Of a stretch of DNA of 64,000 nucleotides, positions 1 through 9,406 are shown piece after piece. Position 1 is the stretch's first letter; each line of letters begins with the position of its first letter. Source of the stretch: Streptomyces longispororuber (GTDB taxonomy: Bacteria; Actinomycetota; Actinomycetes; Streptomycetales; Streptomycetaceae); NCBI RefSeq assembly GCF_024448165.1, contig NZ_JAMOLN010000026.1:1-64000 (forward strand), read 5' to 3'. The notes under the pieces were generated by a model. It saw nothing but the letters and a program-made list of their open reading frames with translations. It was not told where the DNA came from and searched no databases. Made by a program: the position numbers and the translations under genes.

Positions 1-156
1 CTCACCCGGCACCTGGAGGTCGAGACGTACACCTGGCAGGCCCTCCCGCCCGAGCTGCGGCCCCGCGCCCGCACCCAGCTCGCCGACGGCATCGCCGCCG
101 AACTCACCCTCGCCCGCGACCTGCTGACCGACCTCGGACTCAAGGAGCTGCCATGA
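1..156 (+). CDS. eboE: EboE-like metabolite-traffic protein, C-terminal 51 residues (partial)
   Basis: An open frame enters from the left edge and ends at TGA 154-156. The 51 visible residues include HLEVETYTW, a pattern I associate with the C-terminus of EboE, a sugar-phosphate-isomerase-fold protein of the conserved ebo cluster. That cluster is linked to export of metabolites towards the periplasm. The stop overlaps the ATG of the next gene (ATGA), so the two are translationally coupled. The next two genes, a phosphodiesterase and a TIM-barrel isomerase-like protein, fit an ebo setting. Only the tail is visible, so the family call rests on a short match and the neighbours. Confidence 0.5.
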   Translation, partial: LTRHLEVETYTWQALPPELRPRARTQLADGIAAELTLARDLLTDLGLKELP

Positions 157-1547
157 CGGACACCCGCCCCACTCCGCTCCTCGTCCTGGACGTCGTCGGC
201 CTCACCCCCCGCCTCCTCGACCACATGCCGCACCTCAAGTCCCTCGGACAGGCCGGCTCCCGTGCGCCCCTGGAGACGGTGCTGCCCGCCGTCACCTGCG
301 CCGCCCAGTCCACGTTCCTGACCGGCACCATGCCGTCCGAGCACGGCATCGTCGGCAACGGCTGGTACTTCCGCGAACTCGGCGACGTCCTGCTCTGGCG
401 CCAGCACAACGGCCTCGTCGCCGGCGACAAGCTCTGGGACGCCGCCCGCCGCGCCCACCCCGGCTACACGGTCGCCAACATCTGCTGGTGGTACGCCATG
501 GGCGCCGACACCGACATCACCATCACCCCCCGTCCCGTCTACTACGCCGACGGCCGCAAGGAACCCGACTGCTACACCCGGCCCCCGGCCCTGCACGACG
601 AACTCACCGAGAAACTCGGCACGTTCCCCCTCTTCCACTTCTGGGGCCCCGGCGCCGACCTGGTGTCCAGCCAGTGGATCATCGACGCCACCCGCCACGT
701 CCAGAGCACCCGGCACCCCGACCTGACCCTGTGCTACCTCCCGCACCTCGACTACGACCTGCAGCGCTTCGGCCCCGACGACCCCCGCTCCCACCGGGCC
801 GCCACCGAACTCGACCGGGCCCTCGCCCCGCTCCTCGACGACGCCCGCGCCGAGGGCCGCACCGTCGTCGCCCTGTCCGAGTACGGCATCACCCGCGCCG
901 ACCGGCCCGTCGACATCAACCGCGCGCTGCGCCGGGCCGGGCTCCTGGAGGTGCACACCCAGGACGGCATGGAGTACCTCGACCCGATGGCCTCCCGTGC
1001 CTTCGCCGTCGCCGACCATCAGATCGCCCACGTCTACGTGCGCCGCCCCGAGGACCTCGACGCCACCCGCGCCGCCCTCGACGGACTGCCCGGCCTGGAG
1101 CAACTCCTCGACGACGAGGGCAAGAAGGCCCACCACCTCGACCATCCGCGCTCCGGCGAGCTCGTCGCCGTCGCGGAACCCGACGCCTGGTTCACGTACT
1201 ACTACTGGCTCGACGACGCCCGCGCGCCCGACTTCGCGCAGCTCGTCGAGATCCACCGCAAACCCGGCTACGACCCGGTCGAGCTCTTCATGGACCCCCA
1301 GGACCCCTACGTCAAGGTCAAGGCCGGGGCAGCGCTCGCCCGCAAGAAGCTCGGCATGCGCTACCGCATGGCGGTCGTGCCCCTCGACCCCGCACCCATC
1401 CGCGGCAGCCACGGCCGCCTCCCCATGAGCCAGGACGACGGTCCGCTCATCATCAGCTCCACCCCCCATGCGTTCCCCGGTCGCGTCGCCGCGACCGACG
1501 TGAAATCGCTGCTCCTCGGACTGGCCGGCCTCGGCCGGACCTCCTGA
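153..1547 (+). CDS. Alkaline phosphatase-superfamily nucleotide pyrophosphatase/phosphodiesterase (ebo-associated)
   Basis: This 464-residue protein belongs to the alkaline phosphatase/NPP superfamily. Near the N-terminus LVLDVVGL carries the metal-binding Asp13, and the segment around LPAVTCAAQSTFLTG places Thr48 as the likely nucleophile. LPHLDYDLQ, LSEYGI and GSHGRL supply further metal-site positions in the usual order. No signal peptide is visible, so it is probably cytoplasmic. The ATG overlaps the stop of the upstream EboE-like gene. Enzymes of this family hydrolyse phosphodiesters or pyrophosphates, and the substrate here is unknown. The coupling suggests it processes a phosphorylated intermediate handled by the ebo system. 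Confidence 0.8.
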   Translation: MTDTRPTPLLVLDVVGLTPRLLDHMPHLKSLGQAGSRAPLETVLPAVTCAAQSTFLTGTMPSEHGIVGNGWYFRELGDVLLWRQHNGLVAGDKLWDAARRAHPGYTVANICWWYAMGADTDITITPRPVYYADGRKEPDCYTRPPALHDELTEKLGTFPLFHFWGPGADLVSSQWIIDATRHVQSTRHPDLTLCYLPHLDYDLQRFGPDDPRSHRAATELDRALAPLLDDARAEGRTVVALSEYGITRADRPVDINRALRRAGLLEVHTQDGMEYLDPMASRAFAVADHQIAHVYVRRPEDLDATRAALDGLPGLEQLLDDEGKKAHHLDHPRSGELVAVAEPDAWFTYYYWLDDARAPDFAQLVEIHRKPGYDPVELFMDPQDPYVKVKAGAALARKKLGMRYRMAVVPLDPAPIRGSHGRLPMSQDDGPLIISSTPHAFPGRVAATDVKSLLLGLAGLGRTS

Positions 1548-1667
1548 GAAGCAGTTACAGAGAGTGAAGCACGCGCCACTGACAATGCGGCCCGCACCGC
1601 TCTGAACAGCGGGTTCGGCCACCGCACCGGCACCTCGGCACCCGCCACACCGAAGGGAAACGCACCC

Positions 1668-2837
1668 GTGACCGACTTCCACGACACCCCCGCCGCCGAC
1701 GAGGCCCTCAGACACCGTCTGGGCATCGACCGCCGCCGATTCCTCAGCACCTGCTCGGCCGTCGCCGCCGGGGCGATCGCCGCGCCCGTGTTCGGCGCGG
1801 CCCCCTCCTTCGCCCAGTCGCAGGTCGAGAGCGGCGGCGGCCACGGCCACGGCCGGGGCCACGAGCTCGTCCCCGCCGGCAAGCGCGGCATCATCCTGTA
1901 CACCGTGCGCGACGCGACCGGCCGCGACCCGCTCTCCACCGACCTGCCCTCCGGCTTCCGCGAGGTGTTCAAGGAGCTGGCCCGCTACGGGTACAAGCAG
2001 GTCGAGTTCGCCGGTTACGGCCAGCACGCGAACGCCCCCGGCGGCGCCAACCTCGAATCGGTCGAGGGCGCCAAGCTGCTGCGCTCGTGGCTCGACGCGT
2101 ACGGGCTGCGCGCCCAGGGCAACCACGGCTTCATCCCGTCGTCGTGGCCGCTCAGCCAGGCGGACCTCGACACGTTCAAGAAGCACCTCGAGATCGCCAA
2201 CATCCTCGGCATGGACCACATGGGCACCGGCGGCGACCCCACCGGCAGCTCGTACAAGGCGGACTGGGACGTCGCCGCCGACAAGTGGAACGCGCTGGGC
2301 GAGATCGCCCGCCGCGCGGGCCTCAAGCTCTACACCCACAACCACGACGCGGCGTACGGCTTCCTGCTCGACGGCGGTCCGCTGGACGCGCAGGGCAGGC
2401 CCACCCGCAGCTCCGGCATCCGCAAGCTGGAGTATTTCCTCAAGGGCACCGACCCGCGCACCGTGTGGCTGGAGATGGACATCTTCTGGGCGCACGTCGC
2501 GCAGTACAAGTTCCACACGTACACCGCGCACGACGGCTCCACGCGGGAGAACGTCTTCGACCCGGCCGCGCTGGTCCGCGCGCACAACAAGCGCTACCCG
2601 CTGTTCCACGCCAAGGACGGCACCCGCAACGACACCAACGGCATGGGCTACGACATGGTGCCGTTCGGCGAGGGCGTCATCGACTACACGACGTTCTTCA
2701 GCCGCGTCGGCGAGAAGAACTACCACAACCCGATGGTCGAGCAGGACAACGCGCCCAGCGACACCGACCTCGGCCAGTCCCTGAAGTACGCGAAGATCGG
2801 CTACAACAACATGGCGGCCCTGCGCAAGAAGCACTGA
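1668..2837 (+). CDS. Tat-exported sugar phosphate isomerase/epimerase-like protein (xylose isomerase-type TIM barrel)
   Basis: The GTG start at 1668 follows a GAAGGGA ribosome site at about 1652. The N-terminus carries a twin-arginine signal (DRRRFL, then a hydrophobic Ala/Gly-rich stretch ending near AAPSFA). The mature part is an AP-endonuclease-2/xylose-isomerase-like barrel, with GYKQVEFAGYGQ, YTHNHD, WLEMDIFW and PLFHAKDG giving the His/Glu/Asp metal site. The length of 389 residues is normal for exported members. It sits 120 bp after the ebo-associated phosphodiesterase and ends in a strong terminator. Its substrate cannot be read from sequence. Because exported members rarely have a proven isomerase activity, the name describes the fold. 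Confidence 0.75.
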   Translation: MTDFHDTPAADEALRHRLGIDRRRFLSTCSAVAAGAIAAPVFGAAPSFAQSQVESGGGHGHGRGHELVPAGKRGIILYTVRDATGRDPLSTDLPSGFREVFKELARYGYKQVEFAGYGQHANAPGGANLESVEGAKLLRSWLDAYGLRAQGNHGFIPSSWPLSQADLDTFKKHLEIANILGMDHMGTGGDPTGSSYKADWDVAADKWNALGEIARRAGLKLYTHNHDAAYGFLLDGGPLDAQGRPTRSSGIRKLEYFLKGTDPRTVWLEMDIFWAHVAQYKFHTYTAHDGSTRENVFDPAALVRAHNKRYPLFHAKDGTRNDTNGMGYDMVPFGEGVIDYTTFFSRVGEKNYHNPMVEQDNAPSDTDLGQSLKYAKIGYNNMAALRKKH

Positions 2838-2878
2838 CCGCCTGAAGCACGGACGCACCGCAACACGTGAACCGCACA

Positions 2879-2915
2879 TGAGAGGGGCCCGGTCTCCACG
2901 ACCGGGCCCCTCTCA
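2879..2915. terminator. Bidirectional hairpin terminator between convergent genes
   Basis: A perfect 15-bp inverted repeat (2879-2893 and 2901-2915) with a 7-nt loop lies between the stop of the isomerase-like gene (2837) and the stop of the minus-strand transporter (2939). It is very GC-rich and can serve both strands. Confidence 0.85.
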
Positions 2916-2938
2916 GCATGTCTGACGCACCGGCCGCA

Positions 2939-4312
2939 CTACGTGGCCGCGGCCGCCTCCCGACCCGGCTGCCGCAGCAGGAGCGCCACGACCGCCGCCA
3001 GCATCGAGATGCCGCCCGCCAGGGCGTACGCCCCGTTGTAGCCCCACGCGGCGACCACCATCGAGCCGAGGCCACCGCCGAACAGGCCGCTGACCAGCTT
3101 GCCGCTGTACACCAGGCCATAGTTGGTGGCGTTGTAGTTCTCGCCGAAGTAGTCCGGGGTCAGCGCCGCGAACATCGGGTAGAACGCGCCGCCGCCGAAT
3201 CCGGACAGGAACGCGAAGGCGAGGAACAGCCACTCGCTGTGGATCTTGCCCGCCCAGATCACGCCGAACTGGGCGAGGCCCAGCACCACGATCACGAAGA
3301 CCAGGCTCAGCTTGCGGCCCCAGATGTCGGACAGCCAGCCGACGACTCCGCGTCCCACGCCGTTGATGACGGCCATGACGCCCATCGAGGACGCCGCGAC
3401 CAGGGGCCCGAAGCCCACTTCCTTGGCGAAGTCGACCTGGAAGGAGATGCCGAAGATCGACACCCCGGCGGTGAGCACGAGGCTCAGCCACATCAGGGGC
3501 AGCATGCCGGTCCTGATCGCCTCCTTCGGCGTGAACTGGCGCACCGCCGGCGGGTTCTTGGCGAGGCTCGCCGCGCCCTTGCCCGCGCCCGCCCTGGCGA
3601 TCGGATCGACCTCCGCGGGCCACCAGTTCTTCGGCGGGTCCTTGAAGAAGAACGCGCACGCCAGCACCACGACCAGGACGTAGGCCCCGATCATGTCGAG
3701 CACACGGTGGTAGTTCCCCGTGTCGAAGGCGTAGTTGAAGATGAAGATGAACGGCAGGGATCCGTAGGCGAAGCCGCCGTTGACGAATCCCGTCTTGCCG
3801 CCCTTACGTTCCGGGAACCACTTGCCGACCATGTTGATGCAGGTCGAGTAGACGAAGCCGGAGCCCAGGCCGCCGATCACACCGAAACCGAGGATCGCCA
3901 GCCAGACGTTGCTCAGATGGGACAGGGCCAGGAATCCGATGAGACACATGAACGAGCCGATGTACATGGCACGCCGGGCGGACAGGATGCCTTTCTCTCG
4001 TAGCCAGCCCGCGGGGAACGCGATACCTGCCTGGAAGAAGACCCAGATGCTCAGGATCCAGAAGGTGTTGGACTGCGTCCAGCCGTGTGCGTGGGACAGG
4101 GTGTCCTCCGCCGAGCCGTACGCGTATTCGGAGACGCTGATGGCCATCATCGCTATCCACGGCAGGTACACCATGAACTTGCGGGAGTGGCCGAGGATGT
4201 CGCGGTCCGTCTCGCCTACGCGATAGACGCGGCCGTGCTCGTCGGTGATCTCTCGGTACTTCGCGCCGGTGGCCGGCGCACTGCTTCCTGCGGCGATGGG
4301 CTCCGCCGTCAT
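2939..4312 (-). CDS. OxlT-like MFS transporter (oxalate/formate antiporter family), copy 1
   Basis: This 457-residue, roughly 12-helix MFS protein resembles the oxalate:formate antiporter family. Typical stretches include GKWFPERKGGKTGFVNGG, FLSGFGGGAFYP and YFGENYNATNYG. The start is placed at MTAEP (4312) and not at the longer open frame, because its ATG lies one base after the stop of the upstream transporter and its N-terminus aligns with that paralogue. Both share an unusual cytosolic leader (YREITDEHGRVYRVGE and YRELTDRNGRVYRVGE) followed by a D-I-(L/M)-G segment. It lies downstream of frc and an acyl-CoA synthetase, so oxalate import with formate or carbonate export is the natural role. 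The exact substrate is inferred from context. Confidence 0.82.
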   Translation of the reverse strand: MTAEPIAAGSSAPATGAKYREITDEHGRVYRVGETDRDILGHSRKFMVYLPWIAMMAISVSEYAYGSAEDTLSHAHGWTQSNTFWILSIWVFFQAGIAFPAGWLREKGILSARRAMYIGSFMCLIGFLALSHLSNVWLAILGFGVIGGLGSGFVYSTCINMVGKWFPERKGGKTGFVNGGFAYGSLPFIFIFNYAFDTGNYHRVLDMIGAYVLVVVLACAFFFKDPPKNWWPAEVDPIARAGAGKGAASLAKNPPAVRQFTPKEAIRTGMLPLMWLSLVLTAGVSIFGISFQVDFAKEVGFGPLVAASSMGVMAVINGVGRGVVGWLSDIWGRKLSLVFVIVVLGLAQFGVIWAGKIHSEWLFLAFAFLSGFGGGAFYPMFAALTPDYFGENYNATNYGLVYSGKLVSGLFGGGLGSMVVAAWGYNGAYALAGGISMLAAVVALLLRQPGREAAAAT

Positions 4313-4313
4313 A

Positions 4314-5699
4314 TCAGGCCATCTCCTCACCGAGCGGTTGCGGGTTGGGTTTGATCGCGCCGGATTTCGGCCTGCCCGGAGGGGACAGGAAGAGAGCGAC
4401 GATTCCGGCGAAGAACGAGATGCAGCCGGCCAGGATGAACGCACCACTGAGGCCCCAGGCGCCGACGACCAGGGAACCCATGCCCGCGCCGAGTCCGGAG
4501 ACCAGCTTCGAGCTGTAGACCATTCCGTAGTTGGTCGCGTTGTTGTTCTCGCCGAAGTAGTCAGCGGTCATCGCGGCGAACATCGGGAAGATGGCGCCGC
4601 CTCCGAAGCCGGAGATCGCGGAGAAGATCAGGAACAGGGGCAGGATCTTCTGCTCGGCCGACCAGAGGATGCCGAACTGTGCGAGGCCGAGGATCACACA
4701 GACCGCGAGCAGACACTGCTTGCGGCCGTAGAGATCGGACAGCCAGCCGATCACGCCGCGTCCGGTGCCGTTGACCACGGCCTTGAGCGACATGGCGGTG
4801 GCCACGATCCCACCGGCGAAGCCGGCGTGCTCACCGATGTCGACCTGGAACGAGATGCCGAAGATGTTCACGCCCGAGGTGCAGGCGAGACAGAACCACA
4901 TCAGCGCCACCCGGCCGGTCCGCCAGGCCTCGCCGGGGCTGTACTGGTGCACGGCCGGCGGGTTCTTCTGCAGTGCACGCCGTGCGCGCGGGTCGTCCGG
5001 CGGGTTGAGCGGGTCGATCTGGGCCGGCCACCAGTTCTTCGGCGGGTCGCGGAAGAAGTACCCGGCCACGGCGACCATGGCGGCCAGGAAGACACCGACC
5101 GAGACGAGGATGACCTCGTAGTTGGACACGTCCATCACGGTCGTGAACAGGAAGACGAAGGGCACCGAGCCGTAGGCGAAACCGCCGTTGACGAAGCCGG
5201 TCTTGCCTCCCTTGCGCTCCGGATACCACTTGCCGACCATGTTGACGCAGGTGGCGTACACCATGCCCGCGCCCATACCGCTGAACACGCCGAAGCCGAG
5301 GAAGGCGAGCGTGACGTGCGGTGCGTAGGCCAGCGAGAGATAGCCGCAGAGCGTTCCGCACGCTCCGATGACCATCGCGTAGCGGGCCGGCAGCTTGCCG
5401 CTCTCCCGCAGCCGGCCGGCCGGGAAGGCCACCGCAGCCTGGAAGAACACCCAGACGGTCAGCATCCAGTAGATGCTTCCCGAGGACCAGTGGTGCGCGT
5501 CGTGCAGTGCGTCCTCGGCGGACGCGAACGCATACTCCGCCGAGCTGATGCCCATCATGCCGACCCACGGAAGGATGACCATCCACTTCCGCTTGCGGCC
5601 CATGATGTCGATGTCGGATTCACCGACGCGATAGACGCGTCCGTTCCTGTCGGTCAGTTCCCTGTACGGGACTGAACTGGGGAGATCCGTGGTGGTCAT
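4314..5699 (-). CDS. OxlT-like MFS transporter (oxalate/formate antiporter family), copy 2
   Basis: This 461-residue MFS transporter is paralogous to the downstream gene, with the same N-terminal leader and shared motifs such as GKWYPERKGGKTGFVNGG and YFGENNNATNYG. The start is set at MTTTDL (5699), where AAGGGG sits about 10 nt upstream; the 23 extra in-frame residues before it look non-coding. Its TGA is separated from the next ATG by a single base, so the pair is translationally coupled. It lies 122 bp downstream of the acyl-CoA synthetase gene and probably belongs to the frc transcript. Two carriers could differ in affinity or in exchange partner (oxalate/formate against a related C2 acid). 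Confidence 0.82.
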   Translation of the reverse strand: MTTTDLPSSVPYRELTDRNGRVYRVGESDIDIMGRKRKWMVILPWVGMMGISSAEYAFASAEDALHDAHHWSSGSIYWMLTVWVFFQAAVAFPAGRLRESGKLPARYAMVIGACGTLCGYLSLAYAPHVTLAFLGFGVFSGMGAGMVYATCVNMVGKWYPERKGGKTGFVNGGFAYGSVPFVFLFTTVMDVSNYEVILVSVGVFLAAMVAVAGYFFRDPPKNWWPAQIDPLNPPDDPRARRALQKNPPAVHQYSPGEAWRTGRVALMWFCLACTSGVNIFGISFQVDIGEHAGFAGGIVATAMSLKAVVNGTGRGVIGWLSDLYGRKQCLLAVCVILGLAQFGILWSAEQKILPLFLIFSAISGFGGGAIFPMFAAMTADYFGENNNATNYGMVYSSKLVSGLGAGMGSLVVGAWGLSGAFILAGCISFFAGIVALFLSPPGRPKSGAIKPNPQPLGEEMA

Positions 5700-5821
5700 G
5701 ACTGACGTACCCCTTGCGTCGAAAGATCTGGCCAGCGCCCCCTGTCCAAATTGCTTTCGTGTGCGCACGGGTCCTGGGCCCGGCCGGCGCGCACCGCCGG
5801 CCGGACCACCCTGAGGTCACC

Positions 5822-7975
5822 TCATCGGCCGCCCCCCAACAGACCCGCCGCACGGGCCCACTTGTACTTCGCCCCCAGCACGGCGACGGGCTTCTCGGTC
5901 GTGTACGGGTACGCGACCACACCCCGCTCGAAGAGGTACTGGCACGCCTCCTCGACCTCGACGTCCCCGGCCAGCGAAGCGACCACGGGCTTCTCGATGC
6001 CGCGCTCCCTGAACTCCTGGACCACGCGGGCCGTCACCTCCGCGAAGACCATGGGAGGCGTGACGATGGTGTGCCAGTAGCCGAGCACCAGCGAGTGGAT
6101 GCGCGGGTCCTCCAGGCCGAGGCGGATCGTCGCCTCGTACGTCGACGGGGGCTCGCCGCCCGTGATGTCGACGGGGTTGCCCGCGGCCCCGAAGGGCGGG
6201 ATGAACTTCCGGAAGGCGGCGTCCAGGTCGGCCGGGATCTCCATCAGTTCCAGGCCGTTGTCGGTCACCGCGTCCGAGAGCAGCACACCGGAGCCGCCCG
6301 CACCCGTGATGATCACGATGTTGTCGCCCTGGGGGGTCGGCAGCACGGGCAGCGCCCGCGCGTACTCCAGCATGTCGTTCAGGCCGGGGGCCCGGATGAC
6401 GCCGGCCTGCTTGAGGATGTCGTCGTACACGGCGTCGTCACCGGCCAGCGCGCCCGTGTGCGACCCGGCGGCCTTGGCGCCCGCGGCGGTACGGCCCGCC
6501 TTCAGGACGACGACCGGCTTCTTTGGCACCGTCGCGCGCGCGGCCTCCACGAAGGCCCGCCCGTCCTTGAGGTCCTCCAGGTGCATCGCGATGCACTGCG
6601 TGTTGGGGTCCTCGCCGAACCAGGTGAGCAGGTCGTCCTCGTCCAGGTCCGACTTGTTGCCGAGCCCGACGATCGCCGAGACACCCGTCTTCGTCGTCCG
6701 CGCGAAGCCCAGGATCGCCATCCCGATGCCGCCGGACTGCGAGGTGAGTGCCACGCCGCCCTTCACGTCGTACGGCGTGCAGAACGTGGCGCACAGGTCC
6801 TGCCACGTCGAGTAGTAGCCGTAGATGTTCGGCCCGAGCAGCCGTACCCCGTGCCGCTCGCCGATCGCCACGATCTCGTCCTGGAGGGCCTGTTCACCGG
6901 TCTCCGCGAACCCGGAGGGGATCAGTACGGCGTTGGGGATGCCCTTGCGTCCCACCTCGTCCAGGGCCGAGGCCACGAACTTGGCGGGGATCGCGAAGAT
7001 CGCCACATCCACCTCACCGGGCACGTCCGTGACACTCTTGTACGCCTTGCGGCCCAGAATGTCATCGGCCTTGGGGTTCACCGGGTGGATCTCTCCGGAG
7101 AAGCCGCCGTCGATGAGGTTGCGCATGACCGAATTGCCGATCTTGCCCTGCTCGTTGGAGGCGCCGATCACGGCCACCGAGCGCGGCTGCATCAGCCGCT
7201 TCATGGTGGTGAGGATCTCCTCGCGGGAGTAGGTGCGGCGCTGCTTGGGCGCACCGTCGGCGAGGATCACGCGGATGTCGGCGGCGACGGCGCCCTCGGG
7301 CGTCGCGATGACCGGGTTGAGATCGATCTCCGCGATCTCCGGGAAGTCCGCGACCAGTTGGGAGACCCGCTGGATCTGCTCGGAGAGCGCCGCCCGGTCC
7401 ACGCCGCGGGCACCGCGCACCCCGCGCAGCACCTCGGCGGCCTTGATGGAGTCGAGCATGCTGAGGGACTCGTCGGCGTCGAGCGGCGCGAGTCGGAAGG
7501 TGACGTCCTTGAGGACCTCCACCAGGACGCCGCCGAGCCCGAAGGCGACAACCTTGCCGAAGGTCGGATCGGTGACCGCTCCGACGATCACTTCCTGGGA
7601 GTCCGCGCCGGTGGGCAGCAGCTCCTGCACCTGTATGCCCTCGATGCGGGCGTCGGGCGCGTAGGCCCGGGCGTTCGCGATGATCCGGTCGAACGCGGCT
7701 CGTACGTCGGCGTCGCCCTGCACCCCGACGATCACGCCGCCGGCATCCGTCTTGTGCAGGATGTCGGGGGAGACGATCTTCAGTACCACGGGCTTGCCGA
7801 AGCGTGCCGCCGCTGCCACGGCCGCGTCGGCGTCGGGCGCGAGCTCCTCGCCCGGGACGGCGATCCCGTACGCGTCGGCGATCACCTTGCCCTCGGGCGC
7901 GGTGAGCGCGGTGCGCCCCTCGGTGCGTACGGCATCGAGCAGGGCCCGCACCGTCGCGGTCCGGTCTTGTGCCAT
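5822..7975 (-). CDS. Acetate-CoA ligase-family (ADP-forming) acyl-CoA synthetase, fused subunits
   Basis: This 717-residue protein fuses both parts of an ADP-forming acyl-CoA synthetase. An N-terminal ATP-grasp part (FGKPVVLKIVSPDILHKTDAGG and further) is followed by a CoA-binding Rossmann domain (SVAVIGASNEQGKIGN), the ligase part (LTSQSGGIG) and a C-terminal region with GSHTGALAGDD. His506 in that last motif matches the phosphorylated histidine of the family. The ATG at 7975 is preferred over the TTG three bases earlier and starts three bases after the stop of frc, so the two are one operon. A likely role is making or recycling a CoA thioester (formyl-, acetyl- or oxalyl-CoA) for the CoA-transferase. 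The acid used cannot be told from sequence. Confidence 0.82.
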   Translation of the reverse strand: MAQDRTATVRALLDAVRTEGRTALTAPEGKVIADAYGIAVPGEELAPDADAAVAAAARFGKPVVLKIVSPDILHKTDAGGVIVGVQGDADVRAAFDRIIANARAYAPDARIEGIQVQELLPTGADSQEVIVGAVTDPTFGKVVAFGLGGVLVEVLKDVTFRLAPLDADESLSMLDSIKAAEVLRGVRGARGVDRAALSEQIQRVSQLVADFPEIAEIDLNPVIATPEGAVAADIRVILADGAPKQRRTYSREEILTTMKRLMQPRSVAVIGASNEQGKIGNSVMRNLIDGGFSGEIHPVNPKADDILGRKAYKSVTDVPGEVDVAIFAIPAKFVASALDEVGRKGIPNAVLIPSGFAETGEQALQDEIVAIGERHGVRLLGPNIYGYYSTWQDLCATFCTPYDVKGGVALTSQSGGIGMAILGFARTTKTGVSAIVGLGNKSDLDEDDLLTWFGEDPNTQCIAMHLEDLKDGRAFVEAARATVPKKPVVVLKAGRTAAGAKAAGSHTGALAGDDAVYDDILKQAGVIRAPGLNDMLEYARALPVLPTPQGDNIVIITGAGGSGVLLSDAVTDNGLELMEIPADLDAAFRKFIPPFGAAGNPVDITGGEPPSTYEATIRLGLEDPRIHSLVLGYWHTIVTPPMVFAEVTARVVQEFRERGIEKPVVASLAGDVEVEEACQYLFERGVVAYPYTTEKPVAVLGAKYKWARAAGLLGGGR

Positions 7976-7978
7976 CAA

Positions 7979-9208
7979 TCAGATCACTCCGTTCGACTTC
8001 AGAAGGCGCAACTCCTCGTCGCCCAGCCCGAGTTCACCGACGAAGACCTCTTCGTTGTGCTCGCCGAGGAGGGGCGAGCTGGTGATCTCGACGGGGGAGT
8101 CGGAGAGTTTGAGGGGGGAGCCGACGGTCTTGAAGGTGCCGCGCTGGGGATGCGGGACGTCGACGACCATCTCGTTGGCGATCAGGGAGGCGTCCTCGAT
8201 GATCTCCTCGGTGGAGAGGATGGGGCCGCAGGGGATGTTGTGGGCGTTGAGCTTCTCCAGGACCTCCCACTTGGGGAGGGTGGAGGTCCACTCCTCGATG
8301 AGCTGGAACATCTTGTTGAGCTTGGGCAGCCGCGCCTCGGGGGTGGCCCACTCGGGGTCGTCGGCGAGCTCGGGGCGGCCTATCAGGTCGGTGATGGGCT
8401 GCCAGCCGATGGGCTGGACGATGACGTACACGTAGTCGTTGGGCCCGCCGGGCGCGCACTGCACGGCCCAGCCGGGCTGGCCGCCGCCGGAGGCGTTGCC
8501 GGAGCGGGGGACCTCGGTCCCGAAGTCGTCGTTGGGGTACTCGGCGAGGGGGCCGTGGGCCAGCCGCTGCTGGTCGCGGAGCTTGACGCGGCACAGGTTG
8601 AGGACGGCGTGCTGCATGGCGACGTTGACCCGCTGGCCGCGGCCGGTGTTCTCGCGCTGGAAGAGGGCGGCGAGGATGCCGGCGACGGTGTGGACGCCGG
8701 TGCCGGAGTCACCGATCTGGGCGCCCGTGGCGAGCGGTGGCCCGTCCTCGAAGCCGGTGGTCGACATCGAGCCGCCCATGGCCTGGGCGACGACCTCGTA
8801 CGCCTTGAAGTTGGTGTAGGGGCCGTCGCCGAAGCCCTTGATGGAGGCGTAGATGATCCGCGGGTTGATGGACTGGATGTGGTCCCAGGTGAACCCCATC
8901 CGGTCGATCGCGCCGGGGCCGAAGTTCTCGACGAGGATGTCCGAGCGGCGGATCAGCTCGGTCAGGATCTCCTTGCCGCGCTCGGACTTGGTGTTGAGGG
9001 TGATGCTCCGCTTGTTGCAGTTGAGCATCGTGAAGTAGAGGGAGTCGACGTCGGGGAGGTCGCGCAGTTGCTTGCGCGTGATGTCCCCTGACGGCGCCTC
9101 CAGCTTGATCACGTCCGCGCCCAGCCACGCCAATAGCTGCGTGGCGGACGGACCCGACTGGACATGGGTCATGTCCAGGACACGCACACCTTCAAGAGCC
9201 TTCGTCAC
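7979..9208 (-). CDS. frc: Formyl-CoA:oxalate CoA-transferase (class III CoA-transferase)
   Basis: This 409-residue family III CoA-transferase moves CoA from formyl-CoA (or succinyl-CoA) to oxalate, giving oxalyl-CoA for decarboxylation. The N-terminus ([19 protein letters not shown]), the [13 protein letters not shown] stretch and the GGGQPG glycine loop are typical of Frc. Asp167 in [12 protein letters not shown] is the expected residue for the acyl-aspartate intermediate. The GTG start at 9208 has GAGGTGAG about 8 nt upstream. It heads a minus-strand operon with the acyl-CoA synthetase and probably the two carriers. The divergent promoter region towards the sucC-like gene contains a perfect 8-bp inverted repeat likely bound by the GntR regulator. 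Presence of oxc in the same island makes the assignment firm. Confidence 0.92.
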   Translation of the reverse strand: MTKALEGVRVLDMTHVQSGPSATQLLAWLGADVIKLEAPSGDITRKQLRDLPDVDSLYFTMLNCNKRSITLNTKSERGKEILTELIRRSDILVENFGPGAIDRMGFTWDHIQSINPRIIYASIKGFGDGPYTNFKAYEVVAQAMGGSMSTTGFEDGPPLATGAQIGDSGTGVHTVAGILAALFQRENTGRGQRVNVAMQHAVLNLCRVKLRDQQRLAHGPLAEYPNDDFGTEVPRSGNASGGGQPGWAVQCAPGGPNDYVYVIVQPIGWQPITDLIGRPELADDPEWATPEARLPKLNKMFQLIEEWTSTLPKWEVLEKLNAHNIPCGPILSTEEIIEDASLIANEMVVDVPHPQRGTFKTVGSPLKLSDSPVEITSSPLLGEHNEEVFVGELGLGDEELRLLKSNGVI

Positions 9209-9316
9209 TGCCGACTCACCTCACTACTTGTACGGGTTCATGGTTCGGGACGTACGCGTCGGGAGAGGGCGCGGCGGACCGCGGCCCACCATGCCTGGCC
9301 GGTCGTTCGTACATTG

Positions 9317-9340
9317 CATACAGTGCTCGAATACTGTATG
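9317..9340. promoter_or_regulatory. Candidate GntR operator between frc and the sucC-like gene
   Basis: CATACAGT (9317-9324) and ACTGTATG (9333-9340) form a perfect inverted repeat with an 8-nt spacer in the divergent promoter region. The half-site recurs at 13276, 14219 and 15122 in the same island. FadR-type GntR proteins recognise cores of the form GTA-TAC, and a gene for one lies at 13343-14038. Confidence 0.65.
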
Positions 9341-9406
9341 AACTTGGTATCCCGCATCCGATGGTGGTGTCCAGGGGGCGTGCGGCACTTCTTTCAGGAG
9401 CCGAGA

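Noticed and set aside
5714-9091. An 1125-codon plus-strand open frame opposite frc and the acyl-CoA synthetase
   Set aside because: It is the GC-rich shadow of the two minus-strand genes: low-complexity composition, no recognisable domain and no ribosome site.
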